Source: Candidatus Gastranaerophilales bacterium
GTDB lineage: Bacteria; Cyanobacteriota; Vampirovibrionia; Gastranaerophilales; Gastranaerophilaceae
DNA: 57,468 nt
Direction of reading: 5' to 3'
Assembly: GCA_944323475.1 (NCBI GenBank)
Contig: CALUSQ010000010.1
Span: forward strand, 1 to 57,468
In this document: piece after piece, positions 44,096-53,462 of the stretch
Layout: the number at the start of each line of letters is the position of its first letter
How positions within the stretch are numbered: the stretch's first letter is position 1
Notes under the pieces: model-generated
What the model saw: only the letters and a program-made list of their open reading frames with translations
Told to the model about the DNA's origin: nothing
Database searches by the model: none
Program-made: the position numbers and the translations under genes

Positions 44096-44678
44096 ATTTA
44101 TCAATGTATTTTTCCACTCCATAAGGAACAAGCGATTTTATAGGAACGCTGTTGTGTATATTTTTTCTAATTTGTGTTGAAGAAATGTCATAAAAAGGCA
44201 TTTTCATCATTTTGTAATTATAGCCTTTTTCTTTAAGTTTTAGCAAATATGTTTCGTCATCTTTTAAAGATTCTATATCTTCTCTAACAAAAAGTACAAA
44301 ATCTACCATGTTTTTTAATTTTTCTGACTCATACCAACTTTCAATATTTTTAAATGCATCAGTACCGATAATAAAATTTATCATTCCATCTACAGGATAC
44401 TTTTCATAAATTTCTTCAACTGTAGGTACAGTATAAGAAAGCTCATCTCTTTGAAATTCAATATCACTAACTTCTATATAATCTATGTTTTCTGCAGCAA
44501 TTTGTGCCATATTGAGTCTATGAGATGACAAAGTTTCGTCAAAAGACTTGTGTGGAGGACGAGCAGCAGGAATTAAAATAATTTTATCAAAGTCAAAATG
44601 TTTTTTTGCATACTCACATATTTTTAAATGTGCATTATGTATAGGGTTAAATGTCCCTTGAAACAAACATAATTTCAT
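44079..44678 (-). CDS. nadD: Nicotinate-nucleotide adenylyltransferase
   Basis: Adenylates nicotinate mononucleotide in NAD synthesis. The nucleotidyltransferase motif is LFQGTFNPIHNAHLKICEYA at the N terminus; then ILIPAARPPHK, YTVPTVEEI, FIIGTDAF and the C-terminal DISSTQIRKNI (SSTxIR). Full length (199 aa). GAGGT precedes the ATG. Overlaps yqeK and follows the PRK-family kinase gene by 15 bases. Confidence 0.96.
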   Translation of the reverse strand: MKLCLFQGTFNPIHNAHLKICEYAKKHFDFDKIILIPAARPPHKSFDETLSSHRLNMAQIAAENIDYIEVSDIEFQRDELSYTVPTVEEIYEKYPVDGMINFIIGTDAFKNIESWYESEKLKNMVDFVLFVREDIESLKDDETYLLKLKEKGYNYKMMKMPFYDISSTQIRKNIHNSVPIKSLVPYGVEKYIDKYGLYK

Positions 44679-44693
44679 ATTCTAACAACCTCA

Positions 44694-45590
44694 CTATCTG
44701 GACAGAAGAACATTGTTTGAAGGATGTAAGTCAGAATGAATTTCTTCAACTAAAGAAAGTATTTTGTTTATAAATCTCTTATAAGCAGCTCTGTCTGCTT
44801 CTCCTGATAACACAATATCTGCTTTATTCACAGTCGGATGAATATAAATTTTTGCTTTAGAAGATGCATTTTCATATACTTCATCAGCATCAACAAGACC
44901 TCTATCTTGAGCTCTTTGATACCATCTGTTTTTTTGAACATCATGTGATACATCTACATAAATTTTAAAATCAAAAGCATCAACAACTTTTTCTGTAAGA
45001 GTAAATAACCCTTCTGAAATAATTATTTTAGCTGGAACTGCTTTTGTAACATTATCTTTTCTTATTGCAGTACCAGACATATCATATTTGGGAAGAAAAA
45101 CAGTATCACCAAACATCAACTGTCTAATATGCTTTTTCATCAACTCCAATTCCAATGCTTCAGGAACATCCAAATCATAATGTTTTGCAAATTCTGCAAA
45201 GCTACCTGCAGCCTTGACCATATCTGAACGATCATAATAATAATCATCAGTATTGATTCTCGTAATTACATTTTCAATACAATATTCATTTGCAAAATCC
45301 ATAAGAGTTTCAATTATATCAAAAGCAATTGTAGACTTACCGCTCGCTGTTTCACCCGCAATACCAATAGAACAAGATCTCTTAATATGTCCAGATAAAA
45401 ACAAAGCCATCTTATAGACGGCATTATTACTTACTTTTTTAAAAATTGAATCAGATGAATTAATTTCATCAAAGAAAATTTTATTAAGTCTTTTTTCAAC
45501 AAACTGAAGAAGGACTTTATTACCACTCATTGTATTCTTACGAAGAGTATCAGGTAAAGATATGAATTCTTTTGTTATTGTATTTTGCAA
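44694..45590 (-). CDS. PRK/uridine kinase-family P-loop kinase
   Basis: 298 residues. An N-terminal helical extension (1-72), then a kinase core: SIGIAGETASGKST (P-loop 79-86), INTDDYYYDRSDM (the uridine-kinase-like DxYY site), YDLDVPEALELEL, FLPKYDMSGTAIR, IIISEGLFTL and FKIYVDVSHDVQKNRWYQR. The closest familiar pattern is uridine kinase (Udk). CoaA pantothenate kinase is in the same superfamily, and the neighbours panD and nadD are cofactor genes, so another substrate is possible. Start is TTG with AGGA 7 bases upstream; ATG at residue 21 is an alternative. Confidence 0.83.
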   Translation of the reverse strand: MQNTITKEFISLPDTLRKNTMSGNKVLLQFVEKRLNKIFFDEINSSDSIFKKVSNNAVYKMALFLSGHIKRSCSIGIAGETASGKSTIAFDIIETLMDFANEYCIENVITRINTDDYYYDRSDMVKAAGSFAEFAKHYDLDVPEALELELMKKHIRQLMFGDTVFLPKYDMSGTAIRKDNVTKAVPAKIIISEGLFTLTEKVVDAFDFKIYVDVSHDVQKNRWYQRAQDRGLVDADEVYENASSKAKIYIHPTVNKADIVLSGEADRAAYKRFINKILSLVEEIHSDLHPSNNVLLSR

Positions 45591-45636
45591 TTTTGAATTC
45601 CTATTTTTTTAGATTTTAACACTTTTTGGCTAAAAT

Positions 45637-45672
45637 AAAAACCGAACAAAATAATTTTTGTCGGTTTCTTAT
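45637..45672 (-). terminator. Terminator of panD
   Basis: On the minus strand AAACCGACAAAA pairs with TTTTGTTCGGTTT (one bulge), followed by TTTATTTTAG. It overlaps the panD stop codon. Confidence 0.75.
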
Positions 45673-46025
45673 AAATTGTTTACAATGTTATTTTTCTCAT
45701 CAACAATAACAACAGAAGGTTTAAACTTAGACTTTTCTTCCAATGTCATCATTGCATAAGAAACAATAATAACCTTATCACCAACAGCAACCTTTCTTGC
45801 CGCCGCACCGTTTAAACAGATATCGCGGTTCCCTCTTTTACCTTTAATGACGTAAGTTTGAAAGCGCTCCCCGTTATTGACATCAAGAATTTCAACTTTC
45901 ATACCTTCCAAAAGGTTTGCTGCTTCCATTAACTCTTCATCTATTGTAATAGAACCTACATATTCAAGATTTGCATCTGTTACGGTTGCTCTGTGTATCT
46001 TAGAGTATAAAAATTCTATCTGCAT
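45669..46025 (-). CDS. panD: Aspartate 1-decarboxylase
   Basis: Pyruvoyl enzyme making beta-alanine for pantothenate. [20 protein letters not shown] is the family N terminus. Self-cleavage between G24 and S25 (EYVGSITID) generates the pyruvoyl group. [20 protein letters not shown] follows. The open frame continues 58 codons upstream, but ATG 46025 has GAGGT just before it and gives the normal 118-residue size. It diverges from the gene at 46170. Confidence 0.96.
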   Translation of the reverse strand: MQIEFLYSKIHRATVTDANLEYVGSITIDEELMEAANLLEGMKVEILDVNNGERFQTYVIKGKRGNRDICLNGAAARKVAVGDKVIIVSYAMMTLEEKSKFKPSVVIVDEKNNIVNNL

Positions 46026-46169
46026 AGTTACCTCAAACGATATTTTAACAAAAAAACAAAAATCAATCACAAAAACTTTTTTAATTGTTAAAAATGTAAA
46101 AGAAAATTTGAAAAAATATAAAAAAAATATTTTAGAAGATTTATAATATAAGTAGCAAAGGAGGGAAAT

Positions 46170-46538
46170 ATGGCTATTCAAAAAATTAATGCATCTCAAC
46201 CTCTAAGACCAAGTTTTAGTGCAAAAACTACAATAATTGCACCCAAAAATATGCTTACCAAAAAAGACAGAGATTTTTTAGTAAAAGTCGGTGAAAAAAT
46301 CGGAAAAGATACGGACACTATCCAAATTAAAGTAGGAACGCTACAAGATAGCAATGTAGATCCAGGAGTAAAATCTTATACAGTTTCTGCAATATATGAC
46401 TCACAAAGTACAAATGGCCGTTATTCAAAAAAAGTTGACAGTTCTTTTCTTTATTCTTTCAACAATCAAATTGTAGAAAAAAACAGGCCTAAAATCGTTA
46501 TAAAAAGATTTTTGAATAGTCTAAAAGAACCTGTTTAA
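46170..46538 (+). CDS. Uncharacterised 122-residue protein
   Basis: I do not recognise it. Soluble and basic, no signal peptide. It starts [19 protein letters not shown], a polar stretch ending in PSFxA, and then a mixed alpha/beta region ([24 protein letters not shown], split here only as an outline: [13 protein letters not shown] and DTIQIKVG). It ends KPVIV-like with [15 protein letters not shown] very strong AAAGGAGGG Shine-Dalgarno and its own terminator indicate a genuinely expressed single gene between panD and uvrA. Confidence 0.75.
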   Translation: MAIQKINASQPLRPSFSAKTTIIAPKNMLTKKDRDFLVKVGEKIGKDTDTIQIKVGTLQDSNVDPGVKSYTVSAIYDSQSTNGRYSKKVDSSFLYSFNNQIVEKNRPKIVIKRFLNSLKEPV

Positions 46539-46562
46539 ATTGAATATAAAAAAAAATTGTGA

Positions 46563-46600
46563 AATAATATCCTTGTAAGTCTTTACAGGGATATTATTTT
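46563..46600 (+). terminator. Terminator abutting uvrA
   Basis: AATAATATCCTTGTAA pairs with TTACAGGGATATTATT (15 of 16 matched) across a 4-6-base loop, followed by TTTTTT. The uvrA ATG begins only about 6 bases later, so uvrA transcription must either start here or read through. Confidence 0.8.
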
Positions 46601-46605
46601 TTATT

Positions 46606-49440
46606 ATGAATGACAAAATTGTTATAAAAGGTGCTAATCAACATAATTTAAGGAATGTTGATCTTGAACTGCCTAAAAATGAACTGATAGTTTTTACAGG
46701 AGTATCTGGCTCAGGGAAAAGCTCTTTAGCTTTTGACACAATATTTGCAGAAGGCCAAAGAAGATACGTCGAAAGCCTTTCAACATATGCTCGTCAATTT
46801 TTAGGACAAATGGACAAACCAGATGTTGAAAGCATTGAAGGTCTTTCACCTGCTATTTCAATTGATCAAAAATCAACATCAAATAACCCAAGATCAACTG
46901 TTGGTACAGTAACAGAAATATATGACTATTTAAGACTTTTATTTGCAAGGATAGGTGTTCCGCATTGTCCAGAATGTGGAGATGAAATAAAACCACAAAG
47001 TATAGATGAAATAGTAGACAAAATATTAAAACTACCAGAAGGAACAAAAATCCAAATTATTGCACCTATAGTAAGAGGCAAAAAAGGTGAATATGCATCA
47101 TTAATAAACGAATTAAAACAAGAAGGTTTTATTCGTGTAAAAATTGATGGAGAAATTTTTAATCTTGATGAAACAGAAATTAATGATATAAAACTTGAAA
47201 AAACAAAAAAACACAATATAGATGTTGTTGTTGACAGAATCATAGTAAAAGAAAGTGCAAAATCGAGACTTGCTGACAGTGCTCAAATTGCATTAAAAAA
47301 AGCTAACGGATTAATGACCGTTGATGTTATAGGAGACAAAGAACTAATTTTTTCAGAAAAACTTGCTTGTCCCAAATGTGGCTTGAGCTTTGAAGAACTA
47401 GCGCCAAGAAGCTTTAGTTTTAACAGCCCATATGGAGCTTGCCCGACATGTTCCGGTTTGGGTTATGACTTTGTTATAGATCCAGATTTGGTTGTTCCTG
47501 ACAGAAAAAAATCAATTAAAGACGGAGCAATATATCCTTGGAGTAAAACAACTACATCATATTATGATGATGTTCTTTCATCAGTATCGAAACATTACAA
47601 TATAGATTTAAACATACCGTTTGAAAAGCTTTCGGATGAAGAACAAAATTTAATCTTATATGGAGGAAAAGATGTAATAGATATAAGAGTAAAACATTTT
47701 GGAACAAACAGATATGAAAACCACAAAATGAAATTTTGGGGTGTTATTCCTTTTCTTGAAAAAAGATACAACGAATCAAATGGTGAATACTGGCGAGAAG
47801 AAATTCAAAAATATATGAAAATGACACCTTGCAAAGATTGTCATGGAGCAAGACTCAAACCTTATATTCTTGCAGTAACAATAAACGGAAAAAATATTTT
47901 TGAAGTTTGTAATATGCCAATCACTGAAAGTTTTAAGTTCTTTTCTGATTTGTTCTTAGAATTATCAGACTATCAAATGAAAATAGCAAAACAAGTTCTT
48001 GAAGAAGTAAGATCAAGACTCAAATTTCTTATCGATGTAGGCTTAGGATACTTAAATCTAAGCAGAATGTCACTTACTCTCTCAGGTGGTGAAGCACAAA
48101 GAATAAGGTTAGCCACACAGATAGGCAGTGGTTTAACAGGTGTACTTTATGTTCTTGATGAGCCATCAATAGGTCTTCATCAAAGAGATAATGATATGTT
48201 AATAAAAACGCTGCTGAGGTTACGAAATCTTGGAAATACGCTTATTGTTGTTGAACATGATGAAGACACAATGAAAAATGCAGACTATATAGTAGATATT
48301 GGACCAAGAGCAGGAGTACATGGCGGTAAAGTTGTAGCAAAAGGTACACTTGAAGATATTAAAGCTGTAAAAGAATCTATTACCGGTCAATACCTCAGCG
48401 GCTCTAAGCAAATTCCTGTTCCTACAAAAAGGAGAGAAGGTAACGGCCATTTTCTGCAAGTAAAAAATGCTCATTTGAATAACTTAAAAAATATAAACCT
48501 AAATATTCCTTTAGGAAAAATCGTAGCCCTTACTGGTGTATCAGGCTCAGGAAAATCAACTCTTATGCAAGACTTGATTCACGAATATGCTATTCACAAA
48601 CTCAGAGGCAACAAACCAAAACCAATTGGCGTTGATGAAATTCTAGGATTTGAAAATATAGACAAAATTATTGATATCGACCAATCGCCTATTGGTAGAA
48701 CCCCAAGATCAAATCCTGCAACTTACACAGATGTTTTTTCACATATACGTGACTTATATGCAATGACAAATGAAGCTAAAGTAAGAGGCTACAAACCTGG
48801 GAGATTCAGCTTCAATGTGAAAGGTGGAAGATGTGAAGCATGCAAAGGTGACGGGTTAATCAAAATTGAAATGAATTTCTTGTCTGATGTATACGTAAAA
48901 TGCGATGTTTGCAAAGGCAAAAGATACAATAGAGAAACCCTAGAAGTAAAATATAAAGGAGCTACTATATCAGATGTTTTGAATATGACAGTAGCCGAAG
49001 CTTATGTATTTTTTGAAAACATACCCAAAATCAAAAGTCGTTTAAAAACCCTATATGACGTCGGTTTAGGATATATAAAACTCGGTCAAAGTGCAACTAC
49101 ACTATCTGGAGGTGAAGCGCAAAGGATAAAACTGGCCTCAGAATTAAATAAAAAAGCAACAGGCAAAACATTATACCTTTTAGATGAACCTTCTGTCGGT
49201 CTTCATTGGTATGACTTGGATAAACTTATAAAAATCATTAATAAACTTGCAGATGCTGGAAATACAATACTGATAATTGAACATAATATGGACTTGATAA
49301 AAATTGCCGACCATATTATAGATTTAGGTCCGGAAGGTGGAAACGCAGGCGGAAATATAGTGTTTGAAGGTACACCTGAAGAAATTATCAAATGTACTGA
49401 CTCATACACAGGAAAATACTTGAAAGACTACTTGAAATAG
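46606..49440 (+). CDS. uvrA: Excinuclease ABC subunit A
   Basis: Damage-recognition ATPase of nucleotide excision repair. Two ABC modules: Walker A GVSGSGKSSLAFDT (about 34-47) and GVSGSGKSTLMQDL (about 645). Signatures LSGGEAQRIRLA and LSGGEAQRIKLA, Walker B regions VLDEPSIGLH and LLDEPSVGLH. Zinc modules CPKCGLSFEEL...CPTCSG and CEACKGDG...CDVCKGK are intact. 944 aa, full length. There is no Shine-Dalgarno; the ATG lies 6 bases past an intrinsic terminator and 8 bases after TATTAT inside that hairpin. uvrB and uvrC are not in the window. Confidence 0.98.
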   Translation: MNDKIVIKGANQHNLRNVDLELPKNELIVFTGVSGSGKSSLAFDTIFAEGQRRYVESLSTYARQFLGQMDKPDVESIEGLSPAISIDQKSTSNNPRSTVGTVTEIYDYLRLLFARIGVPHCPECGDEIKPQSIDEIVDKILKLPEGTKIQIIAPIVRGKKGEYASLINELKQEGFIRVKIDGEIFNLDETEINDIKLEKTKKHNIDVVVDRIIVKESAKSRLADSAQIALKKANGLMTVDVIGDKELIFSEKLACPKCGLSFEELAPRSFSFNSPYGACPTCSGLGYDFVIDPDLVVPDRKKSIKDGAIYPWSKTTTSYYDDVLSSVSKHYNIDLNIPFEKLSDEEQNLILYGGKDVIDIRVKHFGTNRYENHKMKFWGVIPFLEKRYNESNGEYWREEIQKYMKMTPCKDCHGARLKPYILAVTINGKNIFEVCNMPITESFKFFSDLFLELSDYQMKIAKQVLEEVRSRLKFLIDVGLGYLNLSRMSLTLSGGEAQRIRLATQIGSGLTGVLYVLDEPSIGLHQRDNDMLIKTLLRLRNLGNTLIVVEHDEDTMKNADYIVDIGPRAGVHGGKVVAKGTLEDIKAVKESITGQYLSGSKQIPVPTKRREGNGHFLQVKNAHLNNLKNINLNIPLGKIVALTGVSGSGKSTLMQDLIHEYAIHKLRGNKPKPIGVDEILGFENIDKIIDIDQSPIGRTPRSNPATYTDVFSHIRDLYAMTNEAKVRGYKPGRFSFNVKGGRCEACKGDGLIKIEMNFLSDVYVKCDVCKGKRYNRETLEVKYKGATISDVLNMTVAEAYVFFENIPKIKSRLKTLYDVGLGYIKLGQSATTLSGGEAQRIKLASELNKKATGKTLYLLDEPSVGLHWYDLDKLIKIINKLADAGNTILIIEHNMDLIKIADHIIDLGPEGGNAGGNIVFEGTPEEIIKCTDSYTGKYLKDYLK

Positions 49441-49443
49441 ATC

Positions 49444-50400
49444 TTATTTATCTATATATTTAAAAAACTCTTGTTTAGTTTTTTCAAGTTTGACATTATC
49501 AACGCCATAATCTTCAACAATCTTAAACACTTCTTTTAAATGTCGTTTAGTATCAATCTTTTCATTAAGAATATCTAACATATTATGCACATTTGATTGA
49601 GCATTAACATCACGATAAACTTCACCATCACCATATATTAAAAGCTGTATTAAATTACGTTTTGCCAATCCACACTTTGCACCATCAGCACTCGGCAATA
49701 CGTTAAATTTTGCCTGAACTTTAGCCTTATTACCATTTGAAATACATTCAAAAAATGATTCCGGTATAACCCTTGAGGAATCTTTCTTTATAAGCAAAGA
49801 TTCATTTACGTTGTATAAATAGCTTAATATAGCATCTTTTTCATTTTGTTTAAGATTTTTATAAGCATAACTAGAAATATTGGCTTTTAAAATTGAATCT
49901 TTTTGCAAAATTGCTTTGTTACAAAGACTATCTGCAAGATATTGGCTGATATAATCCCCTTCATAAGCCTTTATACCTCCTGATAAAGTAATAAATCCTC
50001 GTCCAGTATTACCATGTCCAACAGTTAACAAATTTGTTTTATTATTCAATTTTCGCTGTATCAGATTATCAGCTTTACCTTTATACACTTGATAGTAAAC
50101 TTCCATATTTTTAGGAAGTTTTTTTAAAGATTTAAGTAAATTTCTTGATACTTTCATATACTTAGAAGCATCAGAATTTTTTATTATAGGTTGAATACTG
50201 TCCCCAACAAATACAGTCACAGAATGTCTAGCGCCATCTTCTAGATTACTTATTAACTTGGCAGCAGTGGGACAAGAAAATTCAACCAAGTCTTTTGTCA
50301 AAACTTTTGGTCTTTGAGCACAAGAACCAAGACCCAACATCAAGGCCAAAGCAGTTGATTTTATGTAACAATTTGTAGTTTTTAATACACCTATTTTCAT
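49444..50400 (-). CDS. Lipoprotein with GH24 lysozyme-like domain
   Basis: Predicted lipoprotein: basic start, hydrophobic STALALMLGL and lipobox LGSC with acylated C27. Residues 115-265 resemble T4/P22-type lysozymes (GH24): LLTVGHGNTG corresponds to the TIGYGHT region, LSGGIKAYEGDYISQYL and LKQNEKDAILSYLYNV correspond to the dimer of family helices, and CGLAKRNLIQLLIYG to the terminal GLxxRR element. The catalytic Glu normally 10-20 residues before the GHT motif is not evident, so activity is doubtful. No Shine-Dalgarno. An 8-bp inverted repeat (ATAGCAAT/ATTGCTAT, 50399-50446) covers the start codon. Confidence 0.75.
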   Translation of the reverse strand: MKIGVLKTTNCYIKSTALALMLGLGSCAQRPKVLTKDLVEFSCPTAAKLISNLEDGARHSVTVFVGDSIQPIIKNSDASKYMKVSRNLLKSLKKLPKNMEVYYQVYKGKADNLIQRKLNNKTNLLTVGHGNTGRGFITLSGGIKAYEGDYISQYLADSLCNKAILQKDSILKANISSYAYKNLKQNEKDAILSYLYNVNESLLIKKDSSRVIPESFFECISNGNKAKVQAKFNVLPSADGAKCGLAKRNLIQLLIYGDGEVYRDVNAQSNVHNMLDILNEKIDTKRHLKEVFKIVEDYGVDNVKLEKTKQEFFKYIDK

Positions 50401-50439
50401 AGCAATATTAATAAAATATAAATCACTAAATAAAAAAAA

Positions 50440-50597
50440 TTGCTATTATTTTACAAATATATATATTGTCTTAAGTCATTGACTAGTTGTAAGAGGCTTA
50501 CAAATCAGAATACCAGAAGGCTAGAACACGAATTGTTCAAGCTGAGGGAGAACATTGCATTTGAATAGCAACTATAAAAATTTACGCAGAAAAAAAA
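50440..50597 (+). other. Structured intergenic region, possible RNA, unclassified
   Basis: TTGCTA (50440-50445), a 16-bp spacer and TATATT (50462-50467) could start a plus transcript near 50474. Downstream are a perfect hairpin TTGTAAG-AGG-CTTACAA (50487-50503) and a second, GAAC/GTTC (50524-50538). No open frame and no terminator in this direction. It lies between the lipoprotein start and tRNA-Lys; it may equally be 3' trailer of the minus-strand tRNA transcript. I cannot name it. Confidence 0.3.
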
Positions 50598-50670
50598 TGC
50601 GTCACCCGCGATTCGAACGCGGGACCTATCCCTTAAAAGGGGAGTGCTCTACCTACTGAGCTAGTGACGC
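50598..50670 (-). tRNA. tRNA-Lys (UUU)
   Basis: A full cloverleaf is visible on the minus strand. The acceptor GCGTCAC pairs with GTGACGC, the D arm is GCTC...GAGC, the anticodon loop CTTTTAA carries TTT, and the T arm is CCGCG-TTCGAAT-CGCGG. Discriminator base is A at 50598. CCA is not encoded: the tRNA is followed at once by T residues, which may act as part of the terminator, so CCA must be added by nucleotidyltransferase. The outermost anticodon-stem pair is mismatched. Confidence 0.96.
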
Positions 50671-50791
50671 ATTTTTATATTAAACTTTCAATAATTCGGC
50701 TTTAGTATTAATTTCCTGACCGCTTATCTAATGTAACAAGAACAAAATTTTACGTCAACAGTTTTTTAAAATAAAACTTTAAAAATTAATT

Positions 50792-52093
<1,302 letters not shown>

Positions 52094-52215
52094 TTACATA
52101 TAAATTATAAAACAAAGAAAATTATATGAGAGTATATACTTTTAAAAAAATAAAAAATCAAGATATATCTAGACATAGGACACTTCCATCAATAATATGT
52201 AAAGAAATATTAAGG

Positions 52216-52251
52216 AAAGTATATACTAAAAAGGCAATTTTTATATACTTT
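52216..52251. promoter_or_regulatory. 36-bp palindromic operator, copy 2
   Basis: AAAGTATATA (52216-52225) and TATATACTTT (52242-52251), with the same 16-bp spacer containing GGCAATT as at 28814-28849. Flanks AAGAAATATTAAG and a TATATATAT run are also shared. It precedes the 131- and 62-residue gene pair. Confidence 0.8.
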
Positions 52252-52294
52252 TTTACTTTATATATATACGAGAGATAAATAAGAGGACAACGAG

Positions 52295-52690
52295 ATGGGC
52301 TTTGTAATTTCTAACTTAACAACAATGATGACACAAGATGTTAAATCAAATTGCGAATATGAATTGCAACTTATAACTAATTCACTTACAGCATTGGCAA
52401 GACAATCTCAACAAATCGTTGAAACTCAATCAAAAATGGGTCAAGCTTATATGGAACAACACAAAGACGAAGAAGGCCAAATTGATGCAAGTGCAATTGA
52501 ATGGGTTAACAGTACAGCCTTCAATGCAAAATATGAAGCTCAATTAAAAGCGATACAAGCAAAAGAACAAGTTTTAAATACACAAAAAGCACAACTTGAA
52601 ACAAAACAAAAAATGTATTCTTCTCAACAAGAAAGCTGGGAAAAAACAATCGACAAAAACGTAACAAGCACATTCAAATATTTCCAATAA
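52295..52690 (+). CDS. Uncharacterised 131-residue coiled-coil protein
   Basis: I do not recognise the family. Hydrophilic, Gln/Lys/Glu/Ala-rich and almost entirely helical. The heptad-like segment is about 70-120 (AKYEAQLKAIQAKEQVLNTQ and onward). It starts MGFVISNLTTMMTQDVKS and ends TSTFKYFQ, with no signal peptide. Size and shape recall small secreted helical proteins and secretion chaperones, but no motif proves this. GAGG precedes the ATG. It is the first gene after the second 36-bp operator, with the 62-residue gene 61 bases downstream. Confidence 0.8.
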   Translation: MGFVISNLTTMMTQDVKSNCEYELQLITNSLTALARQSQQIVETQSKMGQAYMEQHKDEEGQIDASAIEWVNSTAFNAKYEAQLKAIQAKEQVLNTQKAQLETKQKMYSSQQESWEKTIDKNVTSTFKYFQ

Positions 52691-52751
52691 TATAAATTTA
52701 TAAAATAAGAATAAATATCAGGCAATACTAGACTAAGAGAGAGAAAACAAA

Positions 52752-52940
52752 ATGGCTATATCAACTAATCCTTTTGCAAATTACACATTATCAATTACAA
52801 CTCAATATAAAGATACACAGACAGGTGTCGAAGAAGCACAAAAGAAGCCACAAAGAAAAATGTATCATTCAATGGATGCAATGCTTAAAGAATGTGTATT
52901 TCTAGGAGCAACAAGATTCGGAACAAATTACATAGCATAG
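52752..52940 (+). CDS. NPFANY-family small protein, copy 2
   Basis: Sixty-two residues, 40 identical to the protein at 28896-29084. The N-terminal TNPFANYTL, the middle EEAQKKPQRK and the end ECVFLGATRFGTNYIA are conserved, including the single Cys. Differences are mostly conservative (I/L, S/T, K/E), as expected under selection at the protein level. AAGAGAGAG lies upstream. Probably co-transcribed with the 131-residue gene from the second operator. Function unknown. Confidence 0.85.
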   Translation: MAISTNPFANYTLSITTQYKDTQTGVEEAQKKPQRKMYHSMDAMLKECVFLGATRFGTNYIA

Positions 52941-52955
52941 AAAACAAAAATAGAT

Positions 52956-52990
52956 AAAAAAACTGTTTGAAAACTCAAACAGTTTTTTAG
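52956..52990. terminator. Terminator after the second NPFANY operon
   Basis: AAAAAACTGTTTGA, loop AAAC, TCAAACAGTTTTTT: a long perfect hairpin usable by both this operon and mrnC. Confidence 0.92.
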
Positions 52991-53367
52991 TTTAATAAAT
53001 GATCTTTAGAATTTATATAGTCAGATATTATTTTAAATAAAGTCAAAAGTCTTTCTCTATCGTGCATATGCAAATAACCTATTAAAACTTCAAAACCGGT
53101 AGCTAATCTATGCAATGCTTGATTAACCTTTCGTGAAGAAGAAATTTGTATATTACGACCTCTTCTAACCAAATCACTTTCTTTTTCAGTCAAATGAGGT
53201 TCTAAAACATCTAACAATTCACATTGAAAAGAAGCTCTTACAAGAGAAGTGTTAATCTTATGCATTTTAGAAAGACTTGATGTCAGCATAATAATTTTTT
53301 CTCTGACAAAAACTTCATATACAGCATCCCCAAGGTGAGCATAACATTTCAAATTCAATTCTTCCAT
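52987..53367 (-). CDS. mrnC: Mini-ribonuclease 3
   Basis: RNase III-like catalytic domain without a dsRNA-binding domain, known for 23S rRNA 3' maturation. YAHLGDAVYEVFVRE carries the catalytic acid, followed by ASFQCELLDVLEPHLTEKE, RRGRN and ATGFEVLIGYLHMHDRERL. 126 aa, normal. The open frame starts with TTG two codons upstream, but ATG 53367 is 7 bases after TATACT (53380-53375) with TTACAA 16 bp further back. There is no Shine-Dalgarno, so this is another leaderless candidate. Confidence 0.94.
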   Translation of the reverse strand: MEELNLKCYAHLGDAVYEVFVREKIIMLTSSLSKMHKINTSLVRASFQCELLDVLEPHLTEKESDLVRRGRNIQISSSRKVNQALHRLATGFEVLIGYLHMHDRERLLTLFKIISDYINSKDHLLN

Positions 53368-53428
53368 AAGCAAAAGTATATTAAACTTTTTAAGTTTTGT
53401 AAATAAAATTAATATTTAAAAGAAAAAA

Positions 53429-53456
53429 TTGACTTACAAAAAACAAACCTTATATA
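53429..53456 (+). promoter_or_regulatory. Promoter of the 53463 gene, predicted leaderless
   Basis: TTGACT (53429-53434), a 16-bp spacer, TATATA (53451-53456), and 6 bases to the ATG at 53463. No Shine-Dalgarno. Confidence 0.65.
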
Positions 53457-53462
53457 TGAATT

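Noticed and set aside
46026..46199. 58-residue N-terminal extension of panD
   Set aside because: It would be antisense to the next gene's start; the internal ATG has GAGGT and matches the exact family start.
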